Origin: JAEUQQ01 sp963697285
Lineage (GTDB): Bacteria > Acidobacteriota > Vicinamibacteria > Vicinamibacterales > JAFNAJ01
DNA length: 64,000 bases
Assembly (NCBI GenBank): GCA_963697285.1
Contig: CAVONI010000001.1
Location: forward strand, 372,001-436,000
Direction: 5' to 3'
Positions 49,901-58,700 of this stretch are shown piece by piece. The translations under genes were made by a program, and so were the position numbers. Within the stretch, counting starts at the first letter, position 1. Each line of letters opens with the position of its first letter. The notes beneath the pieces were generated by a model that made no database searches, had not been told where the DNA came from, and saw nothing but the letters and a program-made list of their open reading frames with translations.

Positions 49901-52710
49901 TCGAGATCCCGCTCATCGCGGTCGGCGGCACGTGGCGTACGGAGTTCAGCTATTCGGCCGAGGGTGGCCTCTATGCCGTCGAGGCGACGGCATCGGGCGG
50001 CACGGTCGGTGTGGTGAATGCCCCGGGCGCGACGCTGATGGTGAACTGCGACGCGTACACGGTCGTCCCGCTCGATCCCGATCCCAATCCTGACGCGGGT
50101 GCGTCCACGGTCATGCGCGGCGGAACGGCGAACCGCTGGCTGCGACTGATCTCGCGGCGCGGCGGGCCGGCGCGGGGCATCGACGTGTCGGTGGCGGTGT
50201 CGAGTGGTGGCGTGACCCGCGAGTTCAACGGCGTCACCGACGACAACGGCCTGGTGATCGTCAACGGCGGTCCGGGCATCGCGATTCCGTTCACCGCGGC
50301 CGATCCCGACGGCACGACGTTCGACATCTCGGTCACCGGCGCCAACGGGCGGCCGTTCACCTGCAGCGTGCCGTGGCAGACGTCGGTGACGGTCAAGGAC
50401 TTCCAGTACAGCACCAGCTACTCGCGCGGCTTCGCGATCAGCGGAAGCATCGGCCTCATCGCGTCGGTCGAGGGCAGCGCCGAAGCAGGCTTCGAGGTCG
50501 AGCGCGGCTACACGCGCGACGTCAACGGCATCGAGCAGCCGACGTCGGTCAGCCTGACGCCGTCGGCGCAACTCGGCCTGAAGACCAGCGTCGAGGTTGG
50601 CGTCGGTCCCGAGTTCAAGTTGCCGCTGGGCATCACGGGCAGCTTGTCGGCAGGCTTCTCGGAGGCCGAGAAGCGCACCACGAGCAGTGCGGCGAAGTAC
50701 GCGTTCACGTATCCGCTCGACGCCGACGAGCAGTGCAACATCCTGCGCGTGTCGCTGTCGCAGCTGGGCAACTCGGGGCCCTTCGTCGGCTGGCTCATCG
50801 ACGCCGCGCGGCGCTTCATCACCGACAGCAACTGCAACCCGGCGTCGAAGTACCTTGCGTCGATGTCGACCGAGTTCTCGGCCGAGACATCCACGGCGGC
50901 GAACATCGGCCTGAAGGTCCAGCGCGCGTTCGGCAGCGCCATCACGGGCGACGAGCCCGGAGATCCCGACAAGTTCCGCAGCCTCCAGATCAACTTCGGC
51001 GCCGGCGGGTCGAACGGCTTCAGCTTCACCAACGGGAACGAGGTGGGCTTCGAATTCGACACGGCCTCGAACGCGCTGAGGCCGAAGACGTTCACCGACT
51101 CCTACAGCATGCGCGGGGGCGTCGACTGGTCGCTGGGGTTCACGGCCGGCCTGGACGAGGTCGACCAGGACGGCTGGGATCAGATCGCCACGGTCGAGAA
51201 GAAGAAGAACGTGCAGGCTGAACTCGAGACCTTCAAGAAGGAAGTGAAGGGTGGCCTCAGCGGCACGACGGCGGAGTTGTTCAAGGTCGACGCCGAATAC
51301 GACATCAGCAACGCGACGTCGCAGCTGCCGTCGTCGATCTCGTTCACGTTCGCCGGGCCCAAGGCATCGGGCTGGAAGGCCGAGGCGGGCGGCGTGGCGG
51401 TGCCGCTCACCGGGCCGCCCAGCGGGTCGCGCAGTTACACGCTCAGTCGCCGGGAAGACATCGAGCGCGTCGTGACGCGGCTGGCGACGCTCGACGCCAT
51501 CAACAAGAGCACGGTGATCCAGCTCGGGGCCTCGCAACAGCTGTTCTTCGAGCCGACGGTCCTGCAGCAGGAGTACGGCCGCTTCCTCGCGGCGCTGCAG
51601 CGTTCGGTGGCGTCGTACAGGAACTCCGAGAGCCTGTCGAAGGGCATCGAGTTCCCGATCGGCCTGACGATCAAGGGTCTCGTGGTCAAGGCCGGGTTGT
51701 CGGCGGGCGTCAAGGCCGACGCGAAGATCGGCTACACCAGGGAGAAGGGCGCAGTGGTCGAGGGCCGGTCGTACGCCCTCGAACAATACCCACGGGCGCT
51801 CTTCCCGGCGCAGCCCGAACTGAACCTGTGGGACTCCATCGAGACGCCGTGGCGGGCGCTGCTCGGGTCGTTCAGCGCCGAGATCAGCGACCAGGCGGCG
51901 CAGGTGACGCGCTCCGGCGGACTGGTGACGCTGCAGTCGACGAACACCGCCACCATCACGATCAACGGGGCGACCGAACCGGCCGACTTCACCGCGACGC
52001 TGTTCTCGTGGAAGTACCGCTCGATCGACGAGCCGGTGCGCGACCTGCTGCAGCAACCCGGCGACGCCGCAGGCATCGCCGGGCTTCCGCACTACGGGAT
52101 CGGTGGCTTCCACGCCCTCGGGCCCGATGAGCACGTGCTGGCGGTGCCGACGAACCTCACCATCGACTGGCGTGACCCCGACATCGTCGGCCTCGACGAG
52201 CAGACATTCGCGATGTATCGCTGGAACGAACTGCGCCGCGACTGGGATTACGTTGGCGGACTCCTGAACACGGCGAGCAACACCGTGACGGCGAGCATCC
52301 AGCGATTCGGCCTCTACACGCTTGGCGCACCGATGCCGGCTGGCACGATCAGCATGACGGTCACCGATCTCGGCCTCGCGGGCGACGGCCCGACGGCGGT
52401 CCAGCGCTTCCGCGTCACCAGCGCGCCGCTGGCGCTCAACACCGGCGCGCAGGTGCCGGACGGCGCGGGCTTCACCGTCAGGCCCGTTGCCGGCCAGGGG
52501 ACGAACCCGGCGCCGTATGGCACGGTGCTCACATCCGACGCCGACGCGCAGCGCGCGGGCACGCAGGTGGCGGCGGCTGGCGGAGTGATCACCTTCGAGG
52601 TGGAGTTCCCGGCGCCGGGGCGTGTCTACGTGCCGGGCCGGGTGGTGGTCTACGGCGCACCAGGCACCGCGTTCGGCGAACGCGTGCTCGTGAAGGAGGT
52701 GCAGCAGTGA
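40684..52710 (+). CDS. A2 segment 2 of 2 (type A giant protein, main body)
   Basis: 4008 residues in the frame that resumes at Gly-Gly-Ser-Asp (40684). An open reading of the same frame further upstream (from 38845) is out of phase and meaningless. Order by base position: the fifth identical PKD unit, then three divergent PKDs (to about 41820), Ig-like domains (41823-42690), a carboxypeptidase-regulatory-like domain (42700-42965), ZU5-like segments (43000-44180), SbsA-type Ig (44430-44735), Ig-like modules, a second SbsA-type Ig (46495-46810), a propeller-like region with the EF-hand loop DRNGDGLADPDE (47584-47619), the conserved domain of unknown function (48163-49630), CARDB-like (49735-50050), Ig-like and the unique C-terminus. 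It matches A1 module for module except for the number and sequence of PKD domains. The stop overlaps the C2 GTG by four bases. Confidence 0.82.
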   Translation, partial: GGSDSATQTVTVTSAPPPNQAPTARFTFAPASPTVSQSVAFDATSSSDPDAGDTLTYAWTFGDGATATGATAAHAYAAAGPFTVTLTVTDGHGGSDSATQTVTVTGSGATTNRAPVAVFTASATQALTGVAITLDASGSSDPDGDPLTFAWSFGDTTSGAGVSTTKAYASAGSFTITLVVSDGRGGATSATREVTIAPQPSPNLAPIPSFTASTLEAEAAQAVAFDASGSTDPDGDLPLSFSWAFGDGTTATGSQAAKAWPAAGTYDVVLTVTDAKGLAATTARQVNVVPRPAGNQPPTAVISGPVSGEVGLPLAFDGSASTDPEGGALTFEWSAGTGVAATGAASSFVFDAPGARVVTLTVRDAAGASSSASTDVTITVAADRQPPFVSLAGEASALPGETVTFTATATDNVAVAGIDFTAGGLAGIPGASDSTAPYQFAVTIPPVASPGQAVTVTAVARDAAGNTASASASVAVSVQPDSEPPLVTLSAPSQTSPGATLRTAAQVVDAVGVARVVFLLGSTEVGSDTEAPYEMTMPVAPDAVVGSTLVVTARAFDAAGNMGDAVATISVAGTADTVAPVVTLDAPADVPAGTVLDVSATVTDAGGVARVAFAFDGAATAAQTNAPFQASQVVADGVPDGTVITVTAEARDFADNVTTASKAVRVSAPPVSLRGIVTGEVYDDATGLPLAGASVSLDGADSTNRRYAQATTTDARGRYLLRATAGSAVLHVARIGYTRVDRAVTIAGGVATEAFDARLTPFPGAAAPVSPTLGATLTSAGVTLAFAPGTLATATAFEFAAVSAQGLRAPLPAGWSPVVAVDLAPAGIVFAGTATARAANTAGLTPGTPLVLAQFDATARRWMVVSVEPLGGDGSLLDAALPSSGQFALLVGDAQPVAPPSPVVGQALEGVAAPVLPAALASMIVPQPRVLFYAPGVHSLVTGRTEAATRLSSGARVIARITERYDFFDGGAVTPEPFEQDLVFYQVGAPGLAATHVVGPSRVFDAITLREGVITVAMFAPATSPVATPLVSAGGTRLETPTGEALIVPAGAVTDATPVTLGAIPASDPGIAVPDGVTVIGGVSVDAPEPFLKGAVLSMAAALASAADVVLVRATDIEGQTRLELVAAARLESGRLVSDTTVGAQATAMSNVLQPGRYFFVQVPGPIGYAQGIVTAPGGSLAGALVTTSSLPIVSRSRLGGVYVAVSKSGAQVLAARDLVRNDTGLAATTIVAAAVVPLDITLVAQPPRVTSVSPANDAVNVPLGSPVVVSFSEEVDPASVTANGGAFALSGPDNVALAGSIAFANGNTVATFRPDAPLASNTRYTFRVSTAVRDLSGNAMPAPVVIAFDSLDTSAPPPPPAGSISATIPGANGRTTVKATQGTASPRDTVTIVNTKTGAITPVLVGPNGGFEASVAAGLADRLQIRIVDRAGNETLVEVPVFSQQNADGSVSTAVDAGGGTVVGPSGLQARVKAGTFPDGAVVTLRAIGEAAFPVQLSDVDKLNFSFERGFEIDFGGATPQKYVDVSFDPRGGETADDRWIVTQVVDVEGRQELVAVDTAKFRGGRITTASLPCPGVTARGFYGVIKAHQPVGVNYGTLYASNYGGMRAEVRFIPETILVGVPPLPYVLYTPPSLGAMCYPSLTGRATVSLNSTEVTVASSRLAPNEREIVVRDPVTLVERRTPVDVAVEYSAVIAGTLRDTFEAEAVPFSGAPVVLSTLRASTGQVPDTMRLSVDIAGLGEPIKEIVFRNRTRSLTETVTVPVTNITAFAPGGTLGPPIVMAVNDAGVTRAVFHTVSPPVLGAGNLVARVLPGTIDPSAAECPTCGRPRERVEIVIEPPVVPDVPTPPSVTLPVPEAAIVGGGLTYAFIGSLENTFLIRVRYTDGTIDDIRVPRVQFTLTNPRTGRAIRTVVLQAPPRDIPSDLGTITDDTTAPRLIEAPSFLGAFDPGSALTFRFSKPMNTASLQDAFRVFDSNGNRVLGTFSFTGGNTVLTFVPLSPLRIGQTYKIEIAGLDASGNVPAGAAGVARDISGTVLRGLTLELKTFTPRLAGRFAAPYQYKDFAFGTATNPAGQTVSLVYAATASQVFDKFTVIDATNPTNMTRLSSVTAPAPTRHKLEVLKGLDFAKRKNGRFQGDLAFTTTTNLTFTFLSIYDVTNPFAPSFLSNKLLTANPDNSSDYARQGTVRANGAARGFTLVETADGPVAYVAVEFVGLFQTSIREQIPEREAFPLDPRDKVIAEPYTTGNFSDVAHRDNRLFALNRDTKSLEVFDLSLAPITSLSLNGEDPRRIKIVEGLAIDRNGDGLADPDEQYTVALIATRRDAVDALGQAASGSVLVIDISSPSSPTLLTRIETKGILRDLDVDVTKRRVFAAGEADAAGPGRPVGQRAVYMLDLSRLGIARDDDGNGEDDRVLWKQPLDANSVRFDTSRGLLAVGRDAGMDLWAVYDTCCDLGVDTTAAPTREITADRASLLRKERDALQVGIKQGLTTATTTCGAVAVTMLEQGSGACLWKADPASACGDNYQPGISDHDFEVMFPAGVPEATQTCVIKSLTDVFLDARTNDPRPVPLPGGDEIVFDEVSFFPILREEFEQARLNIDPPTSAGGTDVTGDIGLGRQQLLLKWLLEGEYVILPGNDRSLVGADLEQVLSRLRAETKIPALEGYEWAALQRYKISDGGMFLRVADASQASSAFHKRFVKQAHDAGKAGIRAALGRLVADPDAAALVLRYTRAQYGSSACLSIAPRQYNPMQWPSRPCQSFEEFIASMAARTLLEPLPTPIFTPQQVVDEVHRFYRIKADVETLATDEDGDQFIAMTHRAIERMRQETLPAWQQGLLTDPQAAQRLANVAAADSKYDAGLTKAKLHAVPRVFNRGFRAGYDLRVAMYHTTTAGVAQPAVETTVSLIGGEERFLDYRRSANGELVLTAGQATKLFDVKNLDQRPAQAGRLGRLAFVIDLPDRTMKEANRENNVGGAFYYVIDPAHPVRPAVPAVMPLPPAVGAPDVLDPDAECYDAPALKVTQTLLIDGQPINASDVTIGVGEVITVRLAVDNMSGEPATDVTVCSSLRPQCFEIPLIAVGGTWRTEFSYSAEGGLYAVEATASGGTVGVVNAPGATLMVNCDAYTVVPLDPDPNPDAGASTVMRGGTANRWLRLISRRGGPARGIDVSVAVSSGGVTREFNGVTDDNGLVIVNGGPGIAIPFTAADPDGTTFDISVTGANGRPFTCSVPWQTSVTVKDFQYSTSYSRGFAISGSIGLIASVEGSAEAGFEVERGYTRDVNGIEQPTSVSLTPSAQLGLKTSVEVGVGPEFKLPLGITGSLSAGFSEAEKRTTSSAAKYAFTYPLDADEQCNILRVSLSQLGNSGPFVGWLIDAARRFITDSNCNPASKYLASMSTEFSAETSTAANIGLKVQRAFGSAITGDEPGDPDKFRSLQINFGAGGSNGFSFTNGNEVGFEFDTASNALRPKTFTDSYSMRGGVDWSLGFTAGLDEVDQDGWDQIATVEKKKNVQAELETFKKEVKGGLSGTTAELFKVDAEYDISNATSQLPSSISFTFAGPKASGWKAEAGGVAVPLTGPPSGSRSYTLSRREDIERVVTRLATLDAINKSTVIQLGASQQLFFEPTVLQQEYGRFLAALQRSVASYRNSESLSKGIEFPIGLTIKGLVVKAGLSAGVKADAKIGYTREKGAVVEGRSYALEQYPRALFPAQPELNLWDSIETPWRALLGSFSAEISDQAAQVTRSGGLVTLQSTNTATITINGATEPADFTATLFSWKYRSIDEPVRDLLQQPGDAAGIAGLPHYGIGGFHALGPDEHVLAVPTNLTIDWRDPDIVGLDEQTFAMYRWNELRRDWDYVGGLLNTASNTVTASIQRFGLYTLGAPMPAGTISMTVTDLGLAGDGPTAVQRFRVTSAPLALNTGAQVPDGAGFTVRPVAGQGTNPAPYGTVLTSDADAQRAGTQVAAAGGVITFEVEFPAPGRVYVPGRVVVYGAPGTAFGERVLVKEVQQ
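48163..49630 (+). other. Conserved Cys-containing domain of unknown function within A2
   Basis: Counterpart of 17371-18800. TMLEQGSGACLWK, NYQPGISDHDFEV, DIGLGRQQLLLKWLLEGEY and FYRIKAD are preserved in the same order. Conservation here is higher than in the flanking Ig-type modules, which suggests a specific function. Confidence 0.6.
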
Positions 52711-55700
52711 GCCCGCGCCTCGGAAGGTTCCTCGTCCTGGCCCTGCTGACAGGGGCGGCCACGGCACACGCACAGCAGGCGCCGCGGTTCCTTGCGAAGG
52801 AAGACATCCGCCTCTACGGCATCGGGCTCAAGGTCGAACCGGCGACGCAGGTCGTGCCGCGCGACATCGCCACGATCGTGTCGGCGTTCCTGCAGGTGCC
52901 GGGCGCGCCGCCCAGCGAGGTCCCGGCCTTCGCGCCAGGCGCCGAGGTGGTCGCCACCCTTCGCGGACCGAGCCTGCCGCAACCAGTGGAACTGCGCACG
53001 ACGCCGAACACGCCGTTCAACCTCCCGGCGTTCGGCGTGGCCGGCATCCACACGCTCGAGAACATCCGGCTCGTCTCGGGCGGCGAGGTGCTGCTGCGCG
53101 GCACGCCCGAGATCGCGACGATCGAGGTCATCGACAAGCTCCTTGTCACGCAGGTGACGGCGCGGCCGCTGACCGCCGACGAGATCCGCGAGCGCGGGAT
53201 CGTGTTCGACAGGAGCAACTTCCAGGCCTACAACTTCACCGCGGCGTTCGCCGTGCAGACCGGGCAGCAGATCCAGCTCAATTTCCCGGTGCTGTTGCCG
53301 ACGCTCGACTCGACGCAGGACCGCACCAATCCGCTGGCGACGCTCGACGCCATCAACGTGAGCGCGCCGAGCCTGCGATCGCTGCAGACGATCATCCCCG
53401 ACACGCTGAAGATCCAGGCGGCGATTCCCAACCTGCAGGTCGTCGGGTTCTCGCTCAAGGTCCCGCAACTCCAGGGGCAGAACCTCATCGTTCCGCCGAT
53501 ACCCGGCGTCGTCGTGATTCCCGGCGACATCGCATTCCTGAACCAGTACTTCAGCGTGCTGCTGATGGTGGGCAACGTGGCCCCGACGGGATCGAACCTC
53601 GTCGTCAGCGACCTGCGCGCGACCGTCGTGCTGCCGCCAGGCGACGACACCGTCGTCGGCACCGGGGACGACCCGCTGCGGATGGCACAGCTCACCGCCG
53701 GGCCCGCGCCCACGGAGCAACCCGTGACGCAGTCGGGGCCCGACGGCAAGCTCGGGACGGCCGACGACCTCCTCACCCTCGGACCGGGGCAGAGCGGCAA
53801 CGCGGAGTTCCTTGTCGAGGGACGCCGCGAGGGCAGCCACGTCATCGAGATGGCGCTCAGCGGCGTGCTGCACGGGCTGCCGGTAGGGCCGGTCAACATC
53901 ACCGGTCGAGCGGCAGGCGCCGTGCTCGTGCGCAACCCGAAGTTCACGCTGACGTTCACGCATCCCGAACTCGTCACGGCCGGCGAAGGCTACACACTCG
54001 ACGTCACCGTCACGAACACGTCGGAGGCGCCGGCGAACTTCGTCAGCGTCAACCTCGCGGGGCGCAACATGTCTGGCGCGACGCTGGTGGGCGAGGCCAG
54101 CCAGTCGGTCGAGTCGATCGCCCCCGGCGACTCGGCGACCGTGTCGTTCGACCTCGTCGCGCAGGTCACCGGCAAGGTGACGGCGGCCACGCTCGCCGGC
54201 GACGAGAACCTCAGCGGCCGGTTCGAGTTCAAGACGGCTGTCGGCGAACTCGGTATCCCGCTCTCGCCCGACTCGCTGGTCCTGCCGACCGAGGCGAAGG
54301 CCCTGCCGAAATCGCTGCGCGACGCCGCCCTGGGACTGCTCGGCCGCGCCTACGCCGTCGCAACGGCGCCGGCGGCGGCGCTGCCGCCCGATGTCGCGCG
54401 CTTCTCGCGGCAGGTCGTGATCGACCGCGCCATCGACGTGGCCGAGGCGGGATTCCGCGTCACCCTGCACGAGCCCATCGCCGACAACGCCGCCCAGTTG
54501 CTCTTCGACTTCGCCGGCAGCACCTACCTGCGCCTGCCCGAGCGCCTCACGACGCCTGAGGACCTCGACTTCGCGCAGCGCAACACGCGAGGCTTCGACG
54601 AACTCCGCCGCCGATCACGCCGCGGTGACGTCCTCGCCGCGGTCGTCGGAGGCCTGCTCGCGCCGGGTCTCGCGGCGACGACCCCGGCAGCCTTCCACGC
54701 CGCGCTCGCATCGAAGACGTCGTTCAGGCCGGCGCAGATCTCGGTGCTGCTCACGGGCAACGGCGGCCCGGCGCCCGTCACGCTGGCACTGCGCGATGCG
54801 TCGCAGCAGCGCACCGGGCTGGCGGATGCGAACGGGAAGTTCGCGAAGGAGATCCCGTTCTCTGACGTGGTGCCGATCGTCGATGCCGGCGGCCAGGAGA
54901 TTGGCAGGCTGTTGCTTGTCACGGCACCGGATGGCGACTACGTCGTCGAGGTGCACCCGCTGTCGTCTGCGGCGCCCGCCAGCACCTACTCGATGAGCGT
55001 GGTGCTGCCCGCCGGTGACGACCGGATGCGCCAGGTGGTGTTCGAGGGTGTCGGCCTCGACAAGGTGCCCACCGTCGCGCGCCTCGGTGGCGACCCGCAC
55101 GGGCTGTCGTTCGAACTGATCGGGACCGCAGCGGCGACACCTGCCGATCCCACGAGTGCCGCGACCGTTGTCGACCCCGCGCCGACCGTCCTCGGTGTCG
55201 TCCAGCTTGGCACCACCGACGCCGTGACGATGTGTGCCGCCGAGCCGCCGATTTTCCCCGGCCGGATCGTCGGCGTCCTGTTCAGCGAGGAGGTCACTCC
55301 CGACGCCGTGCAGGACAAGGCGCTGCCCGAGGCCATCACCCGCTTCGCCGTGGGCGGCAACCGCGTCGTCGGCGCGGCGCTGCAGCCGGGCCGGCGCATC
55401 CTGTTCCTTGCACTCGCAGAAGGCGTGGGGCCCTTCGTTCCCCGGACGCTGACGATCACCGACGTCGCCGATCGGCGCAACCAGGCACTCGGCACCCAGG
55501 TGCTGCCGATCGAAGTCACGGTGTCGGGCATCGCCGGTGTCGTGACGGGCACGGTGATCGGCGCCGATGGCAAGCCGCTGGGATCGGCCGAAGTCCGCCT
55601 GCTCTACATGCGCCAGTGCGGCGAGAGCACGACGGTCGTCGGCATCACGAGCAAGAGCGCCGACAACTCGGGCGCTTACTCGTTCGACTACGTCCTCGGA

Positions 55701-58700
55701 GGCGTGACCACGAAGGTGATGGCCGTCCACCCGGAGACCGACGAGTTCCGCGCCGTCTCGTTCCAGGTGCAGCGTGAGGGGCAACGCATCAACGCGAACA
55801 TCGTGCTGCTCGGTCGCGGCTCGGTTGAGGGGCGCACCGTGTCAGAGGACGGACAGCCCCTGCCAGGGACCTCGTTGCGCATCACGAGCCTCACCGACAA
55901 CTCGCAGTACGGTGCGCGATCCGACGCGCAGGGGGCCTACCGCATCGAGCGCGTGCCAGTTGGTCCCGTGCTGATCGAGGCCGTGAACACGACCAGGCAC
56001 GCGCAGGTGTCTGTGTCTGATGTCGTGCCCGCCTCTGGCGCGGTCGTGATCCGTGACGTGACGCTGCTCGATGCGGCGCGCCCGCCAGGCCAGACACCGG
56101 TCACGACCGCGACGATGAACGGACTCGTCCTGCTGTCGGGGTCATCCGAGCCGGTCGTCGACGCGCCCGCCTACGCCTACTACCAGGACAACTCGCAGCC
56201 AGGCGTCCGTTGCCCCGTTGGCTCGACCGGATCTCGTCCGCCCGAGTGTCCGATCGCCGCCGTGCGCACTGACACCGCGGGACGGTTCGAGTTCACCGAC
56301 CTGCCGTCGGGCAGCTATCGGCTCGTGTCGTTCGACGCGAGCGCGCTCGCGCAGGGCCAGATCGCGGTCACGGTCGCCGCCAACCAGTCCTTCACCGGCA
56401 ACATCCTGCTCATCGGCGGCCTCGGGACCGTCACGGGCATCGTGATCGACCCATCGGGTGCCCCCGTGGCCGATGCGCGCGTCGGCGGCGGCCTGAGCAT
56501 CACGACGACGGGCGCCGACGGACGCTTCACGCTGACCGACGTGCCGATCGGCACGCAGAGGATCGTGGCAGTCAGCGACGCGTTCCAGTCGAAGGGTGAG
56601 ACCGAGGTGTCGATCGTCCGCGCCGGCGACACGGCCGGCGCAACGATTGTCCTCGAGGCGTTCGGTGCGATCGCGGGAACGGTGGCGCTGCCCAATGGCC
56701 TGCCAGCGGGAGGCGTGCAGGTCTACGCCTTCTACAAGGAGCAGGGCAGCGCGATCATCGTCGGCCAGGCGGCGACGGACGACCTTGGGCACTACCGGAT
56801 CGCGAACCTGCCGCTCAACTCGTACCAGGTCTCGGCGTTCACCGCCGGCTTCACACAGGGCAACATCGTGCCGGCGACGGTCGCCGCCTTCCGCCAGGTC
56901 GCGCGCGCCGACATCCGCATGCGCGGGATGGGTCGCGTGACCGGCACCGTCCTCGACGCGAACGGCACCACGCCGCTCAAGGCGATGGTGGGGATATCGG
57001 GCGACCAGGTGCAGATCGCCGGCGGTCGCGTCGGTGTCGGGTTCGTGCGCGTCGACAACTTTGCGATCGCCGAGACGAGCCTCGCCACGGGCGCCTTCTC
57101 GTTCGGCGGCGTCTTCGAGGGCACGTTCGTCCTCCGGGCGGTGGGGCAGTTCAGCCCTGACCCCGTGGCGTTCGAGGGCACCCTGCCAGGTGCAGGGCAG
57201 ACCGTGAACGTGAACCTGCGCCTGCAGGCGACCAGCGTCATCACGGGGGTGATCGTCGAACCGAACGGCGTCGTGCCGGTCGGCGCCGACGTGATCGTGC
57301 GCTACAAGTCGGCGTCGTACAAGACCATCTGCGCCACCGGCGACAGCGGCGAGGAGAGCTGCACGTCGATCCCCCAGGGCATCCAGTCGGAGGTCGTCAC
57401 CACCGACGCCAACGGTCGTTTCGTCGTGCCGCTCGTGAACGCCGGCCCCTTCACGCTCGACGTCGAGGAGCCCGCCGGCCTCGGCCGGACGACGCTCTTC
57501 CGCGGGTCGGTGAAGCCGGGCGAGACCGGCGACTTCACCGTGCGCCTCCGGGCACGTGCGCCGATGGTCGTGAAGGTGTTCGAGGCCGACCCCGACATCA
57601 ACGGCAACCCGATCCCCGTGCCCGGTGCGCGCGTCGACCTGACCAGCGTCGACCCGCGCCGTTCGATCTCGCGCATCGCCGGGACGGTCGGAGCCGAGGC
57701 CGGCGTGCTGCGCGTCGCGGGTGGCGACGCGTTCTCGGAAGGCGAAGTGGTCGTCGTCGCGACCGACCTGCGAAACGGTTTCGTGGGCCGCGCCTCGGGG
57801 CGCATCACCGAGACGGGTGACGAGGTCGCCGTCACCGTCTTCATCGCCAACCAGACGGGCACCGTGGCGGGCACCGTGTTCGGGCCCGACACCATCACGC
57901 CCGTTCCGAACGCCGAAGTCGTCATCTCGCGCGGCGGCTTGCCGATTGCCTTTGCCGTCACCGGCGCCAACGGCGCGTTCAGCGAGTCGTTCGTGCCGCT
58001 GGGCGACTTCTCGGTCGAAGCGTTCGACGCAGCAACCGCCGCGCGCGGGTCGACCACGGGCCGCATCGACCTCTCGGGCCAGACGGCCTCGGCCAGCCTG
58101 TCGCTGTCGGCATTCGCGCTCGTGCGCGGACGCGTGTTCGAAACCGGCTCGCTGATTCCGCTGAAGGGCTGGCAGGTGTCGCTGTCACAGCAACTGCCTT
58201 CGGGGCGTCCGGTGCCGATGCTGACGACCACCACCGGCGTCGACGGGAGTTACTCGTTCCCCGGCGCAACGCTCGGCGCGTTCACCGTGCGCGCGTCGCG
58301 CCAGGGCATCAACGGCAGCGGACACGCCTCGTCGGTCGTCGATCGTCCCGGACAACTGGTCGACGTGCCCGTCGTCGTCTCGATCATCCAGCCGGCCAGT
58401 GCCACCCTGAGCGGGCTGGTCGTGGGTGCCGACGGCACCGCGGTCTCGAGTGCCGAGGTGATCGTGAACGGCCCGGCCGGCCGGCGCGAGCTGTCGGCAG
58501 GGGTCGATGGCACGTTCACCCTGTCAGACGTGCCGCTGGGACGGTACGCGGTGTTCGCGAAGTCGCAGGATGCCAACGACGGCGGCACCGCGTCGGCCGA
58601 CCTCCTCTTCAACCAGCAGACCGCCGAGGTCGTCGTCGTGTTGCAGGGGCTGAGCCGCGTCACCGGCACGGTGCTGCAGAACGGTGTGCCAGCGCGCGAC

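Noticed and set aside
48637..52773. 1378-codon open frame on the minus strand opposite A2 and the C2 start
   Set aside because: Same antisense artefact: low-complexity Arg-rich translation, no ribosome site, and it crosses the boundary of two real genes.
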